In this document: positions 1 to 11,264 of the stretch, one piece after another
Layout of the letters: each line of letters starts with the position of its first letter
Numbering within the stretch: position 1 is the first letter of the stretch
Origin: Ornithodoros turicata
Taxonomy: Eukaryota; Arthropoda; Arachnida; Ixodida; Argasidae
Assembly: GCF_037126465.1 (NCBI RefSeq)
Contig: NC_088204.1
Coordinates: 18,668,804 to 18,732,803 of the forward strand
Length of the DNA stretch: 64,000 nt
Direction: 5' to 3'
The notes under the pieces: model-generated
Database searches by the model: none
Seen by the model: only the letters and a program-made list of their open reading frames with translations
Told to the model about the DNA's origin: nothing
Program-made: the position numbers and the translations under genes

Positions 1-1240
1 ATGAACGTTAAGAATACTGCAGCGGAACACAAGAGCAGCTCTGTATCGCCAACGCTGCTTCGCTTCAATGCCTTTCTTTTTCTGTCCCTCGCATCGTCCC
101 TCGATTATCCCGAAACAGCCTCAACGTCTGCAACGTACAGCCACAACGCCCCGGAACATCCCACCAACGTCGACAGCCTTGTAGGTCCGTATGTAACAGC
201 TGTGGAGAGAAGAGAGGCCTATAAAGCTACGGCATTCAAATACCGCATTTGGCAGAAAGCAAAAATATGGGCGAATTTTTCTAACCGTTGCGAAGGCAAA
301 CCAGCACAATAACACACAATCTGGTTGCCATTCCCCCGCCTCCTCAACCTCCATATACTTTATTTTTACTCCAGTGTTGACGAACGACCTCTATGTCTTC
401 TATCAAAACACACCGTCTCGAAGTCAGTAATTTCGATCTTGAATGCATCCTGCAGCTTCTCAGATCATTCAGTGCTGCTACTACCGTTTCACCGCAAGCC
501 AAAATGATACTGCTGCCTTATATAACACATGAGGAGACCTCAGTAATGACTCTCACCTACACTACGTCCTCTATACGAACATTTTACTTTCTCTCATGAT
601 ATTCCTACGTCCGTCTAAACTTTTTTCTTTTCGCCCGCTTTTGACACATCCTCCGCGTCTCCTTTTCTCAATTTCGCCTCCTCCCGTATCTTGTACGACA
701 TCACTTTCGCAACCAGCGCCATCTTTCGTCAGTGAGCGAAATCAAAATATGTCACGAAGACGCTGCGACAGGCGGGGGGCTAAAATGTGATTCGGCGAAC
801 AAAAATTCAGAAAAAAAAAAAAAATCAGAAATAAATAAATAGAGAAAGAAGGTTAGGCCTTTCGGCTCTTTCGGTAGATGTATACTTGCACGAAGCAGAA
901 GAATATGGGTATGTATATGTTTATTTTCCTGGCAGAAGGAGGAAGCGCATACTTTTGGAACAGCGGCAAGAGTGCAGAGTGAGTTTCGCTACATGCTATA
1001 TTCGATTTGGTAGAAAAGGGCCCAGTACATGTGCGAGCTTGAAGGGAATGTAGCGGGATGTTTTGAGGCTCACTCTTCGTATTTTGTACTGCCGGAAGAA
1101 AGATGCGAGCCAGCAAGAATGGCAGTAAGGGTGAGGCCGACAAGTTAGGTGCTGCTAGGGAGAATAAGGTAAAAACGAACAGAAGGAAGCATAGGAATAT
1201 AGATAAGAGGTCATGGAAATGGTTGAAGATATCTTCGTAG
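1..1240. other. Unassigned noncoding DNA
   Basis: No frame here shows a protein family I recognise; the short open frames are low-complexity. An A-tract lies near 811-825 and an (AT)n tract at about 1248-1262. No transposon ends were found. Confidence 0.5.
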
Positions 1241-1440
1241 AAATGAATATATATATATATCTATATTTTAATCTGCTCACATATTTTTGTAATGCTGCGC
1301 GTCTATCGTCGGTTGAGGGTACATCGGATATCCATGAATCTGAAGGCAGTGGAACAAATGTGAAAAACAGGCTTGAAAAAGAAGTCTGGTAGAGTGCCTG
1401 TAAGAAAGAGTTGATCGACCGATTTTGAGATTAGACAGGG

Positions 1441-1560
1441 ACTGAAACCGGAACCGAACCGGATAACCGCATGAAATCGAAATTTTTTCTTGTACCGTAA
1501 CCGGTACATAACCGGAAATTCTGGCCACCCATGAACCGAAATCGTAACCGGAATGGAAAA
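1441..1560. repeat. Degenerate CCGGAAC/CCGAACC repeat
   Basis: Overlapping short motifs such as GAACCGAACCGG, TAACCGG and GTAACCGG recur irregularly over about 120 bp. The same kind of sequence returns near 54536-54740. It looks like a decayed simple repeat or satellite. Short open frames crossing it are low-complexity and were not called as genes. Confidence 0.55.
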
Positions 1561-1929
1561 ACAAAATTCCGTTTTCCCGTTCGTAACATGCGGTTCACAT
1601 GTAGAAGTGTACTGGCAAGCGAAAGTAATACGCTGTCAACTACAAGTGTCAGGGGCACGCACGCTAGCATCGACAGATTATCATTGTAGGCGATACTGGA
1701 ATATTGTAGAAAATCGTTGGTCATCTACGCTTCATTTCAGCGCGTTGACAGTAGCCTAAACTTGAACATGGCCACTCGCCGCCGCTGCCTGTCAAAGGGC
1801 ACTTCGATAAAGTGGTAATCGCATACGACGATTTTTCGACGGAAAACCGCTTCTGGACACTGTTCTATTTGCATCGATTCTCCGTTAGCTTTACATACGT
1901 ATTTTATTATTTTTTACTCCGAACAAGGG

Positions 1930-2236
1930 TCTACTAGCGGCACGGCCGCGTGGGTAAATACATCCACTCGCAGGGGCTAGCCAAGGTCCTGCTGAAGCCT
2001 GGTAGGTGACGGGTTGGAATCCTATCACCGGCTGCGCTGTCTGAGGTTTCCCCCGGGGGTTTCCGGTAGGCTTTCCAGACGAATGTCGGCACAGTTCTCA
2101 CGGAAGTCGGCCCAGGATGCACACTTAGCCCCCCTGTCCCCAACTCAACCTTGCTGTCCTCTCTCCATCTGTCCACGGCTGTACGCCGCTCATGGCCACA
2201 GTTGCTTCGCGGTACTAACGCGGAATATATATAAAA
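1930..2236 (+). mobile_element. tRNA-derived SINE, near-complete copy
   Basis: The head resembles a tRNA gene, with an RNA polymerase III B-box-like GGTTGGAATCC near 2012-2022. A conserved body follows (CTGTCTGAGGTTT, then GGCACAGTTCTCACGGAAG and CGGCCCAGGATGCAC). The tail region contains GTCCACGGCTGTACGCC and GCTTCGCGGTACTAACGCG. The same body recurs on the minus strand at 28008-28990, 44585-44710, 48795-49232, 50668-50945 and 61838-62045, which defines a dispersed family. Such elements are transcribed from the internal promoter and mobilised by LINE enzymes. The layout resembles SINEs reported from ticks; that family link is from memory. Confidence 0.8.
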
Positions 2237-3130
2237 AATGGTTTACTGAAAGAAACTCCCTGCCTTACACTTGCAATATACGTACTTTTTAAAAATAAAA
2301 GAAGAGCATTCAGAGCCCTACTACAAGTAATCTACTTCTTTCACATCAGTCACAAAAAAAAAAAAAAAAGAAGAAAAGCAAGAAAAATCGGAAAGAAAAC
2401 GAGAAAGAAACCAAGAACCAACGGAAACAGAGGCACAAAAGTCAAAGTTCATCGTCAGCGCCAATAGACGATTTTAAAAAGATGCGCGCGCCATCAAGTG
2501 CGTGGCGCAAGGCAGCATGGGAACTTTGAGGGACACTGCTCCGTCGTCTGCTTCGGATATGGTTTATATCGGCTGACGCTGTGGCTGCGCACACCGGGAA
2601 TGTTGTTGTTCTTCTTCTGCCTCCGCCTCTGGCCGTATCGTAATGCTTGAAGGCGCTCTAAGTTCCCATGAGCCCTTGCGTACCACAGGTGGCGCTTGCT
2701 TTTCTAAAATGGTCTATTTCACACAGGAACGAGACCAAGGCACGCAACGCAGACTGGTATTTGATGCGGTGGTCGGGTACCCCAAACCTGCTGTGGCTCT
2801 GTGTGACCCTTCGTACCTGAGTGTTTGCACTCCAAGTGTCTATTTTTCTTTTTCACTCACTCACTCACTCACTGTCCTTCACATGCACCACACTTGGTTA
2901 TATGACTGTCCATTCAATCCTGCAGCTTAGACAGGGCGACTATAAATGCTCACAAGACCGTCCTGAAGGCATTCCCTGATGACGAATTAGCCTGTCCTAT
3001 TTTTTTTTGTTGTTGTAATTTTCAATGACAGTCCTCTACTTGGCTGTCCTCATGATAATTATTATGATGATTCGTGGTTGTACGTCTTGAGGAAGCGGTG
3101 ATTATAAACGATTGATTTGATTTGATTTTA
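2237..3130. other. Noncoding DNA with simple repeats; possible retroelement 3' end
   Basis: An A-tract lies at about 2352-2370 and a (CACT)n tract at about 2854-2873. The region ends in a (TTGAT)-type tail near 3109-3128, a form often seen at LINE or SINE 3' ends, so an old retroelement 3' end on the plus strand is possible. No coding motif was recognised. Confidence 0.4.
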
Positions 3131-3378
3131 AGAAAAAATAAAATGGAGGGGAGAATATATATATTTATTGAAAGGAAAGAAAAAAAGGAAAAGACAAGGA
3201 AAAGGAGAACGAAAGGAAATAAAGGAGATTGTGGCTTCACTAGTGTGAAGCCTTCACATCACTTGCACCAGGTACTTTGGTGGAAAACTCCTGAAATGAT
3301 GATGCCAATGAAGACTTTCCTTTCGTGGACGACTTTCTTCGCGGAGCATGCACTTTATCCCATTTTATCTGACCAGCT

Positions 3379-3533
3379 CAGTGGCGTAAGAAAAAGAAAA
3401 AAAAAATTCGGGAGGGGTTCTATGGGGCCCTTTACATGGGGGAGGAGGACTTCTCCTCTCCCAACTGCACCCCCAAAGGTACGATTTTGGAGGGAGGGTT
3501 GAACCCCCCGAAACGCCCCTGGTTACGCCACTG
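3379..3533. mobile_element. Short MITE with CAGTGGCGTAA inverted ends
   Basis: The left end reads CAGTGGCGTAAG and the right end GGTTACGCCACTG, giving 11-bp inverted repeats around a 155-bp insert with G- and C-rich arms. CAGTGGCGTA ends are familiar from non-autonomous hAT elements. The expected 8-bp duplication is weak: GACCAGCT on the left and GTCCGGAT on the right agree at 5 of 8 positions. No coding capacity. Confidence 0.6.
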
Positions 3534-4584
3534 GTCCGGATACTACGATAGGTTTTTCAACTACTAGCGTAATGTGGACTGCATCTCCGAAAATTGCGTT
3601 GCTTTCGTGCCTCTTTTTCTTTGCTACCACTCCCTCTATTAGCTGTAGTAATGCATCTAGTAATAGCCGCGTCACCATAAAAGGTCGACAACGCCCGTAA
3701 GAATCTCTGAACGAAGTTCGCAGCGTCGCGTGGGACTGGAGAGGACGATGTTTTGAGCAGTATATAGTAAACATGTTGTGTAGGAAAATTGTCCGACGAA
3801 AGTGCCTGGGAAATGACCTCGTTTCAAGTACAGCGACAACGAACCTGTAGTCCTGTAGGCTCTCTCCACGATCTCCTGTGCTTTCAAAAGGGCTCCCCTT
3901 TCCAATATTTTTATTCTCACTTTCCGTAAAGACACGCAGGTTATCAAGATATCAGTTATCCAAGTTATAAAACCGGACTAAAAAAAAAAAAAAAAACCTT
4001 CTTTCAGCTGTCATCGCTATCACCGTCATTGCACGTGTGGATTTGTTTTATATCTTCACTATTTTGTTGTTGTTGTTATTTCAAAAGTTTTTCTGTCGTG
4101 TAGATAAGGGAACGTTAGGATTCCGATGCATAAACTCGAGTCAGTCGAGTGTGACTAACACTATGTGGTGACTCTGTGTTGACAGGTGTTCCGCAAGTAA
4201 GTCTGGAGTTCAGTGAACATTTGGGGGGGATATATGTGTAATATGAACAAAAGAGGGAAAGGAGGAAGGAGGGAACATTTGTGGGTTCATTCATATAGGG
4301 GTTCATTATGGGAGTAGCAGAATTCGTCGGATGACAAATTCAGTTTCTCCCCCACGTCCCATTTTTTTTTTGTTACATTCAAACTCAACTCGGTACACAT
4401 CAGACTGTGCATTTAGCTCATTAGCCTTGCTATTCTTCACGCGATGGTTAGAGGGTGGTTAGCTACTGTAGTGACTACCAGAAGCACTGAATCCAATCAT
4501 TGGGGAGATGAAATGACATACACATTGGACACTTTCGAATAGTATGAGTTGCACCCTCGCATTCCGCACACGGGTGCCGCCACC
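3534..4584. other. Unassigned noncoding DNA
   Basis: No gene or complete repeat was recognised. There is an A-tract at about 3979-3996 and a short (TTG)n run near 4065-4078. Short open frames are scattered on both strands and resemble no family I know. Confidence 0.45.
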
Positions 4585-4588
4585 TTAA

Positions 4589-5396
4589 AGGTACTGTAAA
4601 GCAGAAGACAAGCATGATATGCCGGTGATGTGACTAGAGACTTTGTTGCTTCTAAATACCATATGCGGAACCATACGACCGACAACGCGCTATAAATATT
4701 TTTAATTTGCCATGAAAGATGCGGCGCAGTGGAGCGGTGCGACGCCTGGTGTCAAACAACCCCCTGTACAGCGGGCAACACTGAAAATTGGTATTACACA
4801 CTATTACTTCGGTTATTTTAGTAACCATATTATTAGTTTTCCTGTTTACCTATGCATTCTGAAACCCTTGTTAACAGTTTAACCTGTTAACCCCTGTTTT
4901 TGCGAAGCAACCCAGCGCTGGCCGCTGTTCGATGGAGGCTCTCTCTACTTCTCTGCTGCACCTGCGCGCTCCTTCTGTTCGCGGCCTCTTTCGAACGAAC
5001 AAACTCTCTCTGTGAACCTCTGTGAACGCTGTCTGGCTTCTTGAACGTCTGACACATTTTTTTTCAACGGTTCAGCATTTCATTTCAGTTCGCTTATCCG
5101 TTTATCCTCACATGTGGATCGTTGTGTGGATTGCAGGGGCGGATTTTATGGTGGATTGTGGTGGATTGTTATGTCGGGCTCAGTGTTATACGCATGCAAT
5201 GTGGTTGCCGCCGTATGTGTCAGGAGTACGGATTCATTTCGGATACCTAGTACAGCGTTGCCCGTAATCTTTAATTGTAATTTTCTAATTAATTGAACCG
5301 TCGATTGGAATGAAACTTGCGCAGTTTTTGTCCTGGTGGCTTGGACGATCGAATAGCCACACTAAATGACATTTCGTGTGCTGCTTTACAGTACCG
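4589..5396. mobile_element. TTAA-flanked MITE (808 bp)
   Basis: The left end AGGTACTGTAAAGCAG mirrors the right end CTGCTTTACAGTACCG. Each end is bordered outside by TTAA (4585-4588 and 5397-5400). TTAA duplication is the hallmark of piggyBac-type transposases, so this is probably a non-autonomous copy moved by such an enzyme. The inside has no transposase-like frame. A second TTAA element with different ends lies at 20465-21104. Confidence 0.8.
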
Positions 5397-5400
5397 TTAA

Positions 5401-5847
5401 GCCTCGCCCGAATAATCCGGAAGACGCCAACGAAGCACACATCACGAAGTCTGTGCGCCACACGTTTTCTGCTACGGGCGCTTGGCGTCGCGCCCATCAA
5501 CAGAGAAAAGAGAATTCACGCAGGCAAATCACATAGCGAAGCGGCCACTACTACCTGCGCCGGGACCGCTAACACGGGGGCTAAGAGCCTTGCGTAGTTA
5601 GTTAGTTCGAATAGCAAACAATAGATAAAAATAAATGGTTCGTTCAGGTTTCTAGCTGTGATTATAGCTCGTGGTCCAGACAATGGAGGATCTATATGAC
5701 TTGCTCACACGCAAGACGTTAGTCATAAACGTTCCTAGAGACAGTCTGGAAACACTGATCGATTTTGGTGTTCGAGTTGTTGCTCTCGACGTTTACTGCA
5801 GGTGCCATATGCAAAATTTTATTTGGTTTCTCAGACAAAGAGAGATA
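5401..5847. other. Unassigned noncoding DNA
   Basis: Nothing recognised. Small open frames only, none with family motifs. Confidence 0.45.
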
Positions 5848-5849
5848 TA

Positions 5850-6141
5850 CCCTAGTCAGACGGCAAATTTAAGGCCGTTAACGCAACGGCCGTAACTTCA
5901 CCTGTAGCTCAACCATCATTTCGAATGACATATTTTTTTTCTGCCCTGATTTGTTGAAAACAGGAGGCGTACGCTTATTTGGTGACAATTATGAACTGTA
6001 TAATTGTCACAAAAAAAAAGGTGTACGCCCCCCTCCTATTTTCAACACATCAAGGCAGAGAACGTTGCGAGATGATGGTTGGGCTACAGGTGAAGTTACG
6101 GCCGTTGCGTTAACGGCCTTAAGTTTGCCATCTGACTAGGG
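5850..6141. mobile_element. MITE family D (TA duplication, 292 bp)
   Basis: The ends are CCCTAGTCAGACGGCAAA and its inverted partner ending GCCATCTGACTAGGG, flanked by TA (5848-5849 and 6142-6143). The arms continue inward through AAGGCCGTTAACGCAACGG and CAACCATCATTTCGAATGA. A second copy is at 15209-15476. The TA target suggests Tc1/mariner-type mobilisation. The middle (GATTTGTTGAAAACAGG, GGCGTACGC, a TGACAATTATGAACT-like stretch) is shared with MITE family B, whose ends differ. Confidence 0.85.
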
Positions 6142-6143
6142 TA

Positions 6144-6544
6144 TTACGTACGTGAGCCGATCGAATGATAAAAGATGAGTGTTGGGAATAAATAACTGAA
6201 AAACGTGTTCCTGTATTTTGGAATAGCAGTAATGACCTATTTTGTATTCACACGAACTGACAACACCAACAACACCAATAGATGATGGCGATGACGAACT
6301 GAACAAAGTCCCTAGCAAACAGAAAAATAGGTTAACATAAAATGAGATCGCATTTCTGCAGTAAGCACCTACGCAGAGGCATCCCATCCACAAGTACACT
6401 CTGTCATTCACTTTTTGGGGCACGATGCGGATCAACGGTTCCATTTTATAAAAGTGAGCCAAGAAAGAGCCAAGTGATACGAAAGTGCAGCACTGCAGGT
6501 GCGGATTGGATGCGGATGGCAAAATTAAGCTCATCCGCGCAGGG
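6144..6544. other. Unassigned noncoding DNA
   Basis: Nothing recognised between the two neighbouring MITEs. Confidence 0.45.
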
Positions 6545-6552
6545 CCTTAGAG

Positions 6553-6919
6553 CAGCGGTTATCAACCTTTCTTGCTCTAGGCATCCCTTTTGCCGTTCAT
6601 CAACCCCCCCCCCCCCTAAAAAAAAAAATAACTCCACAGCGATACACGCATGAAAATTTAGGTATTTTATTGCTTCTTCCGAGTTTCTTGAAAGTAGTGT
6701 TCCCTGCGAGCGATCTTACCGCTAGAGTACTCCTCGTACTTCCAGCACTGTGCGCACCAAGCAGCCATCATGACATACAGTCGAGGCGTTACTGGTGAGG
6801 GAGATGCCATGTGATGCCAGGTGTCCCGACATGTTACATGGTGTCTTTCCCTCCTTGACATTCCATGATTCCCCCCCCCTTCCCCCCAGAAGGAAATTTT
6901 CACCGGTTGAAAACCCCTG
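6553..6919. mobile_element. Non-autonomous hAT element (367 bp)
   Basis: The left end CAGCGGTTATCAACC and the reverse complement of the right end, CAGGGGTTTTCAACC, match the classic hAT terminal form. The flanks CCTTAGAG (6545-6552) and CATTAGAG (6920-6927) agree at 7 of 8 positions, as expected for an aged 8-bp hAT duplication. The body holds C tracts and no transposase frame, so it depends on a hAT enzyme encoded elsewhere. Confidence 0.8.
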
Positions 6920-6927
6920 CATTAGAG

Positions 6928-7275
6928 CGTGCCACTTTATCTCTTTTCACGCCAAAGAAAGATACCTCAGGTCGTGCTTCACACAGATCTCCGTCTGCCG
7001 GTCTTTATTGTCGCCCCGTTTGCTTCGACTGAACGTCTTGGCACTCGACAGAAACTGTGTATCTACACGCCGCGACGTCCCCGCGGAACGTTCTAGTGGA
7101 AGAAAAAGCAAAAACTGCTCAGGGGATGGAAGCTCCGCCGCGTCTTATGTTGAGCATTCGCACGGCGCCGGTATACTGGGGAGTGACGTACTGCGCACCA
7201 TAGCAGACGACACCATCGACCTGTCGTCTGCTACGGAATACCTTGTGGCTGAGAAGAAGAAGAAGAGGAAGTGTG
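6928..7275 (+). other. Open frame of unknown nature cut by the Ty3 insertion
   Basis: One plus-strand frame stays open from inside the hAT MITE through here and ends in a Lys/Arg-rich stretch exactly at the Ty3/gypsy junction; ignoring the insert it would run a few codons further. A pyrimidine-rich tract ending in CTCGACAG at about 7044-7051 could be a splice acceptor. A palindrome (TAGCAGACGACA, nine-base spacer, TGTCGTCTGCTA) lies near 7203-7235. I do not recognise the product. It may be chance or a host exon; I lean to chance. Confidence 0.2.
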
Positions 7276-7428
7276 TGTAGAGCGAGGAATGAGGCGACCA
7301 GGCTCTACTGAGGTTGATGGGTTTAATGACGGTTAATGGCGATGAACCGAAAACGAAAGCTCGGGTCACGCGCAGTGCTGCGCGTAACCGATGGCGGTGC
7401 TGGTGATGATTATGACGCTGCTGCTACA
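7276..7428 (-). repeat. 3' LTR of the Ty3/gypsy element
   Basis: 153 bp, plus-strand boundaries TGTAGAGCG and GCTGCTACA. On the minus strand it contains ATTAAA, a plausible polyadenylation signal. The gag-pol stop codon (7410-7412) lies inside it, so the last codons of the polyprotein are encoded by LTR sequence. Confidence 0.95.
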
Positions 7429-10400
7429 GGGCTCCCCCCCGTGGCGGATGACAAGGCTGGCGAGGAGGGCCGAGGTTGGCGGAAAGGTCGGGCGCCGAGG
7501 CCAAGAAGTGCAGGAGCCGGACCCGAGGCGGCGGGCGGCTCGTAGTGTGCGAGCTGCGGCGCCCAATGCACCCGACGTGGAGGGGAAGGAATGCTGGAGA
7601 CAGGAGCTGAGCACGGACCTAGGTAGGGCGGGTCGGGCGATACCAGAGGTGCAGACTCCAGGAATGCGGGCTTGAGCCTGTCGATGGCCACAGTGTCAGG
7701 TCCCCGTGGAAGATCGAGGCGGAAAAACTTCGCGGCTCGCGAGATGACCCTGTAGGGGCCGTCATAGGGAGGCTGCAAGCTGGAGCGCGCAGAGTCCCGG
7801 CGGACGAAGACGTGGGTGGCTTGATTAAGGTCGGGGCTCACGAACACGCGTGTTGCGGGACCGGAGCGGGTAGGCGTGGGCTTGAGGTCCCGGAAGAGCT
7901 GGCGGAGACGGTCGATGTAGGAGGAAGGGTCGTGCACGAGCGGGGCCGAGGGGGTGAAGAATGATCCGGGAAGGCGGAGCGGGCAGCCGTAGACCATGTG
8001 GGCCGCGCTGCAGTCATCCTGGCGGATCGCGGCGCGAAGGCCAAGCAGGACGAAGGGTAGACGCTCGGGCCAGGTTGTGTCGCCGTGGTCAGTGGCGCGG
8101 AGGGAAGCCTTGAGCTGCCGATGAAGGCGCTCGACCAGGCCGTTGGCAGCCGGATGGTAGGCCGTGGTTCGGATGTGATGGGTTCCGAGGGCGCTGCACA
8201 GGTGACGGAAGAGGGACGATTCAAACTGGCGTCCTCTGTCCGTGGTTACAGTGGACGGGACGCCGAATCGGGAAACCCAGGAGAAGAGGAATGCGTGGGC
8301 CACCGTCTCTGCCGTGATGTCAGGAATCGGCGTTACCTCCGGCCAGCGGGTAAAGCGGTCGATGCACGAGAGCAGGTAGCGGTAGCCTTTGGCCAGAGGA
8401 AGCGGGCCGACCAAGTCGATGTGGACCTGGTCGAAACGGGCATCTGGCGGAAGGAACCGCGATGGAGGCGAGATGGTGTGGCGGTAGATTTTGGACCGCT
8501 GGCAGGCCAGGCAGGCCCGCGCCCAGTCACGGACATCGGCATTCATGCGAGGCCATATGTAGCGCTCTGCGACGATCTTTTGCGTGCCGCGCACGCCAGG
8601 GTGGGACAGCGAGTGGAGGGCGTTGAAAACAGGCCGGCGGAAGGCCAGGGGAACGAAAGGGCGCGGGGTACCAGTAGAGGTGTCGCACCATAGCCTTGCC
8701 GTCGAACCGGGGAGCGAGATCTCCCGAAAAGTGGTGGATGAGGCGGGGGATGAACGAAGGGCGGCGAGTTCTTCATCTGCCTGTTGCGCCTGGGCGATGC
8801 CGTCCAAATCGACCGCGGGGGGCGGATGGAGAGCATTGACGTCCGGCCGCGAGAGTGCGTCGGCAGCGGCATTGTCTTCGCCTGCGACGTGTCGCACATC
8901 GGTCGTGAACTCCAAGAGGTAGCACATGTGGCGGGTTTCACGAGGCGAGTGGTTGAGGGAGGCCGATCGCAGGGCGAACATGAGAGGCTTGTGGTCGGTG
9001 TACAGCACAAACGGACGGCCCTCGAGAAAATGGCGGTAGTGTCTGCATGCCAGGTATGCGGCGAGGAGCTCACGCCCGAAGGTGCTGTAGCGTGTTTCGG
9101 CTGGCGAGAGGCGTTGGGAAAAGAAACCGAGAGGTTTCCAGTGGCCATCCTGACGCTGCTGCAAGACTGCGCCGACAGCAGCAGTGGAGGCGTCGACGAA
9201 CAACGCTGTCTCGGCGTCAGGACGAGGATGGTGGAGCAGCACAGCATCTGCCAGGGCCTGCTTGACTTCTACGAACGCGCGTTCTGCGGCCGGTGTCCAC
9301 TCCAGAGGGGCAGCACGGGCCTCTTTCGGATGGTCAGCGCCGAGAGCTGCGTAGAGAGGCTGGAGCAAGGCAGCACAGCGAGGCACAAAACGTCGGTAGA
9401 AAGTCACGAGGCCAAGGAATGAACGAAGTCCTTTGCGAGAAGTGGGGGCAGGAAAGTCTCGGATGGCCTGGACCTTGGATGCGAGTGGCCGGATGCCTTG
9501 CGGGGTGATGGTGTGTCCCAGGAAGGTAAGGGTGGTAACGCCAAACTCGCACTTCGCGGCATTGATGGAGACTCCGTAGTCCTCCAGGCGCGAGAACAGG
9601 GCGCGCAGATGGGCGCGATGAGCCTCCGGAGATGGACTTGCGACGAGGATGTCATCCATGTATGCGAATGCGAAGTCCAGGCCGCGGAGCACTTCGTTGA
9701 TGAATCGTTGGAATGTCTGCGCAGCATTACGCAGGCCAAAGGGCATCCGCACGTATTCAAAGAGGCCAAAAGGGGTGGTTATAGCAGTCTTCGGGATGTC
9801 AGGGGGATGGACGGGAATTTGGTGATAGGCTTTGATGAGGTCTATCTTGGAGAAGATGGTCGCTCCGTCAAGATTCGCGGTGAAGTCCTGAATATGGGGA
9901 AGCGGGTATCTGTCCGGTACCGTGACGATGTTGAGTGCACGGTAGTCCCCACATGGGCGCCAATCACCAGGTGTGGCTTTGGGCACCATGTGGAGAGCGG
10001 AAGACCACGGGCTGGAGGAAGGCCGAATGATCCCCAGTTCGAGCATGTGCTCAAATTCCCTCTTGGCAATGACGAGGCGCTCTGGAGCCAGCCGTCTGGG
10101 GCGAGCGAAGACAGGGGGGCCGCGTGTCACGATGTGGTGAGTGACGCTGTGGCGAGGTGGGCAAGAGGCGTGCGATTGGCGCAGGACAGCGGGGAACTCC
10201 GTGACAATGTCGGCGAAAGCAGTGGGCAACGGTAGCCGTATGGTGGGACTAATGGCGGCTATATGCGCTGGAGCTCCATAAACGTGCAAAGAAGTAGTGT
10301 TGTCGACGAGGCGCTGGCGTCTAATATCCACAAGAAGGTCGAAATGGTGGAGGAAGTCGGCGCCAAGGATTGCGAAGGGGAGGTCGGCGATGGTAAAAAC

Positions 10401-11225
10401 CCAACGAAATACTCGGCGCAGGCCGAGGTCAAGGGTGACGGAGCGTTGACCGTAAGTTGAGATGGTGGACTTGTTGACGGCCTGCAAAGCCAAGTCTGGT
10501 TGTCGGTGTCGTTTTTCTGCGGGGGTTGGTGGAACGACGCTCACGTCAGCCCCGGTGTCCACCAGGAAGCGACAGCCGGACACGCGGTCCGTGATCCGGA
10601 AGAGCCGGCTGTTGTCGTCCCCAGCCATGCCAGCCGTTAATGGTTGGGGGGAGCGTTTCCCGGCCACGAGCAAGGGGCCTGGCAGTTCCTTGCGGCAGTT
10701 CCTTGCGGCATCGCCGAATTTTCGATGGTACCAGCAGAACTGGTGCTGGGAGGGCGAAGGAGACCGTTGACGGGATGGCGAGCAGCGACGGCAAAACGGG
10801 CGCCGAGGGGAACGTGGTCGCTGCGGGGGAATGGCGTCCACCCGGTTCACCAGGGCCGCCACCGTAGTCTGGAGTTGCTGGAGCGACGTGCTGATGGCAT
10901 TGATTGCAACGTCCACCGGTGGAGGGGAGGTGCGGCGGATTAACTCGTCCCTTAAGGTGTCGTAGGGTAATTCGGGGTGAGGGTGGATGATTAGGTCGCG
11001 GACTTCCGCCGCAGCTTCGGGAGGAAGGTTTGCGATGGCGTGGCCAAACCTTGAGGCTTGAGAAGTGACGCGGCGTCCGTCGAAGAGAACCTCCGCCTGC
11101 GCAAACCACAGCTGAGGGTCGGAGATGGAGAAAGGCGGCAGGCGGAGCGGTGCCACAGAAGCCTCAAGCGGTGGCGGTGGCCGGCTGGGAGGCGAAGAGC
11201 TGGTGGAGTGCTGGTCACCGTTCAT
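7410..11225 (-). CDS. Gag-Pol polyprotein of Ty3/gypsy retrotransposon (1271 aa)
   Basis: One uninterrupted frame encodes a compact Gag-Pol. Residues about 28-100 form a short Gag-like domain ([20 protein letters not shown]), a type I associate with arthropod elements. A zinc-binding-like C-H-C cluster follows at 164, 167 and 177. The aspartic protease has DTGAD at 223-227. The reverse transcriptase spans about 380-560 with YMDD at 522-525. RNase H lies around 673-790 (FVDAS, YTDHKP). The integrase has an H-H-C-C finger (871, 875, 905, 908) and a DDE core (937, 996, 1032; 35 residues between the last two). No frameshift or internal stop is present. The start ATG lies 39 bp inside the 5' LTR. 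Gag is much shorter than in classic gypsy elements and is fused to Pol without the usual shift. Confidence 0.97.
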   Translation of the reverse strand: MNGDQHSTSSSPPSRPPPPLEASVAPLRLPPFSISDPQLWFAQAEVLFDGRRVTSQASRFGHAIANLPPEAAAEVRDLIIHPHPELPYDTLRDELIRRTSPPPVDVAINAISTSLQQLQTTVAALVNRVDAIPPQRPRSPRRPFCRRCSPSRQRSPSPSQHQFCWYHRKFGDAARNCRKELPGPLLVAGKRSPQPLTAGMAGDDNSRLFRITDRVSGCRFLVDTGADVSVVPPTPAEKRHRQPDLALQAVNKSTISTYGQRSVTLDLGLRRVFRWVFTIADLPFAILGADFLHHFDLLVDIRRQRLVDNTTSLHVYGAPAHIAAISPTIRLPLPTAFADIVTEFPAVLRQSHASCPPRHSVTHHIVTRGPPVFARPRRLAPERLVIAKREFEHMLELGIIRPSSSPWSSALHMVPKATPGDWRPCGDYRALNIVTVPDRYPLPHIQDFTANLDGATIFSKIDLIKAYHQIPVHPPDIPKTAITTPFGLFEYVRMPFGLRNAAQTFQRFINEVLRGLDFAFAYMDDILVASPSPEAHRAHLRALFSRLEDYGVSINAAKCEFGVTTLTFLGHTITPQGIRPLASKVQAIRDFPAPTSRKGLRSFLGLVTFYRRFVPRCAALLQPLYAALGADHPKEARAAPLEWTPAAERAFVEVKQALADAVLLHHPRPDAETALFVDASTAAVGAVLQQRQDGHWKPLGFFSQRLSPAETRYSTFGRELLAAYLACRHYRHFLEGRPFVLYTDHKPLMFALRSASLNHSPRETRHMCYLLEFTTDVRHVAGEDNAAADALSRPDVNALHPPPAVDLDGIAQAQQADEELAALRSSPASSTTFREISLPGSTARLWCDTSTGTPRPFVPLAFRRPVFNALHSLSHPGVRGTQKIVAERYIWPRMNADVRDWARACLACQRSKIYRHTISPPSRFLPPDARFDQVHIDLVGPLPLAKGYRYLLSCIDRFTRWPEVTPIPDITAETVAHAFLFSWVSRFGVPSTVTTDRGRQFESSLFRHLCSALGTHHIRTTAYHPAANGLVERLHRQLKASLRATDHGDTTWPERLPFVLLGLRAAIRQDDCSAAHMVYGCPLRLPGSFFTPSAPLVHDPSSYIDRLRQLFRDLKPTPTRSGPATRVFVSPDLNQATHVFVRRDSARSSLQPPYDGPYRVISRAAKFFRLDLPRGPDTVAIDRLKPAFLESAPLVSPDPPYLGPCSAPVSSIPSPPRRVHWAPQLAHYEPPAASGPAPALLGLGARPFRQPRPSSPALSSATGGSPVAAAS
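7429..7440 (-). other. Polypurine tract (plus-strand primer)
   Basis: On the minus strand a G-rich run, GGGGGGGAGCCC, directly precedes the 3' LTR, the position where the plus-strand primer of LTR retrotransposons lies. The final CCC is atypical, so the exact primer end is uncertain. Confidence 0.55.
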
Positions 11226-11243
11226 GATGGTGGAACGCTAAGA

Positions 11244-11263
11244 CATCACGTTCGGGTCACCAG
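11244..11263 (-). other. Primer-binding site
   Basis: Just inside the 5' LTR the minus strand reads TGGTGACCCGAACGTGAT. The initial TGG complements the CCA end of a tRNA, as expected. I cannot assign the tRNA species by eye. Confidence 0.7.
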
Positions 11264-11264
11264 T

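Noticed and set aside
6795..7280. 161-codon frame called as a protein from its first ATG
   Set aside because: The first third lies inside a hAT MITE, so at most the part after 6928 could be host coding; that part was kept only as a weak note.
9498..10235. 245-codon plus-strand frame and several others across 7.4-11.2 kb
   Set aside because: Shadow frames of the minus-strand Gag-Pol; they contain no domains of their own.
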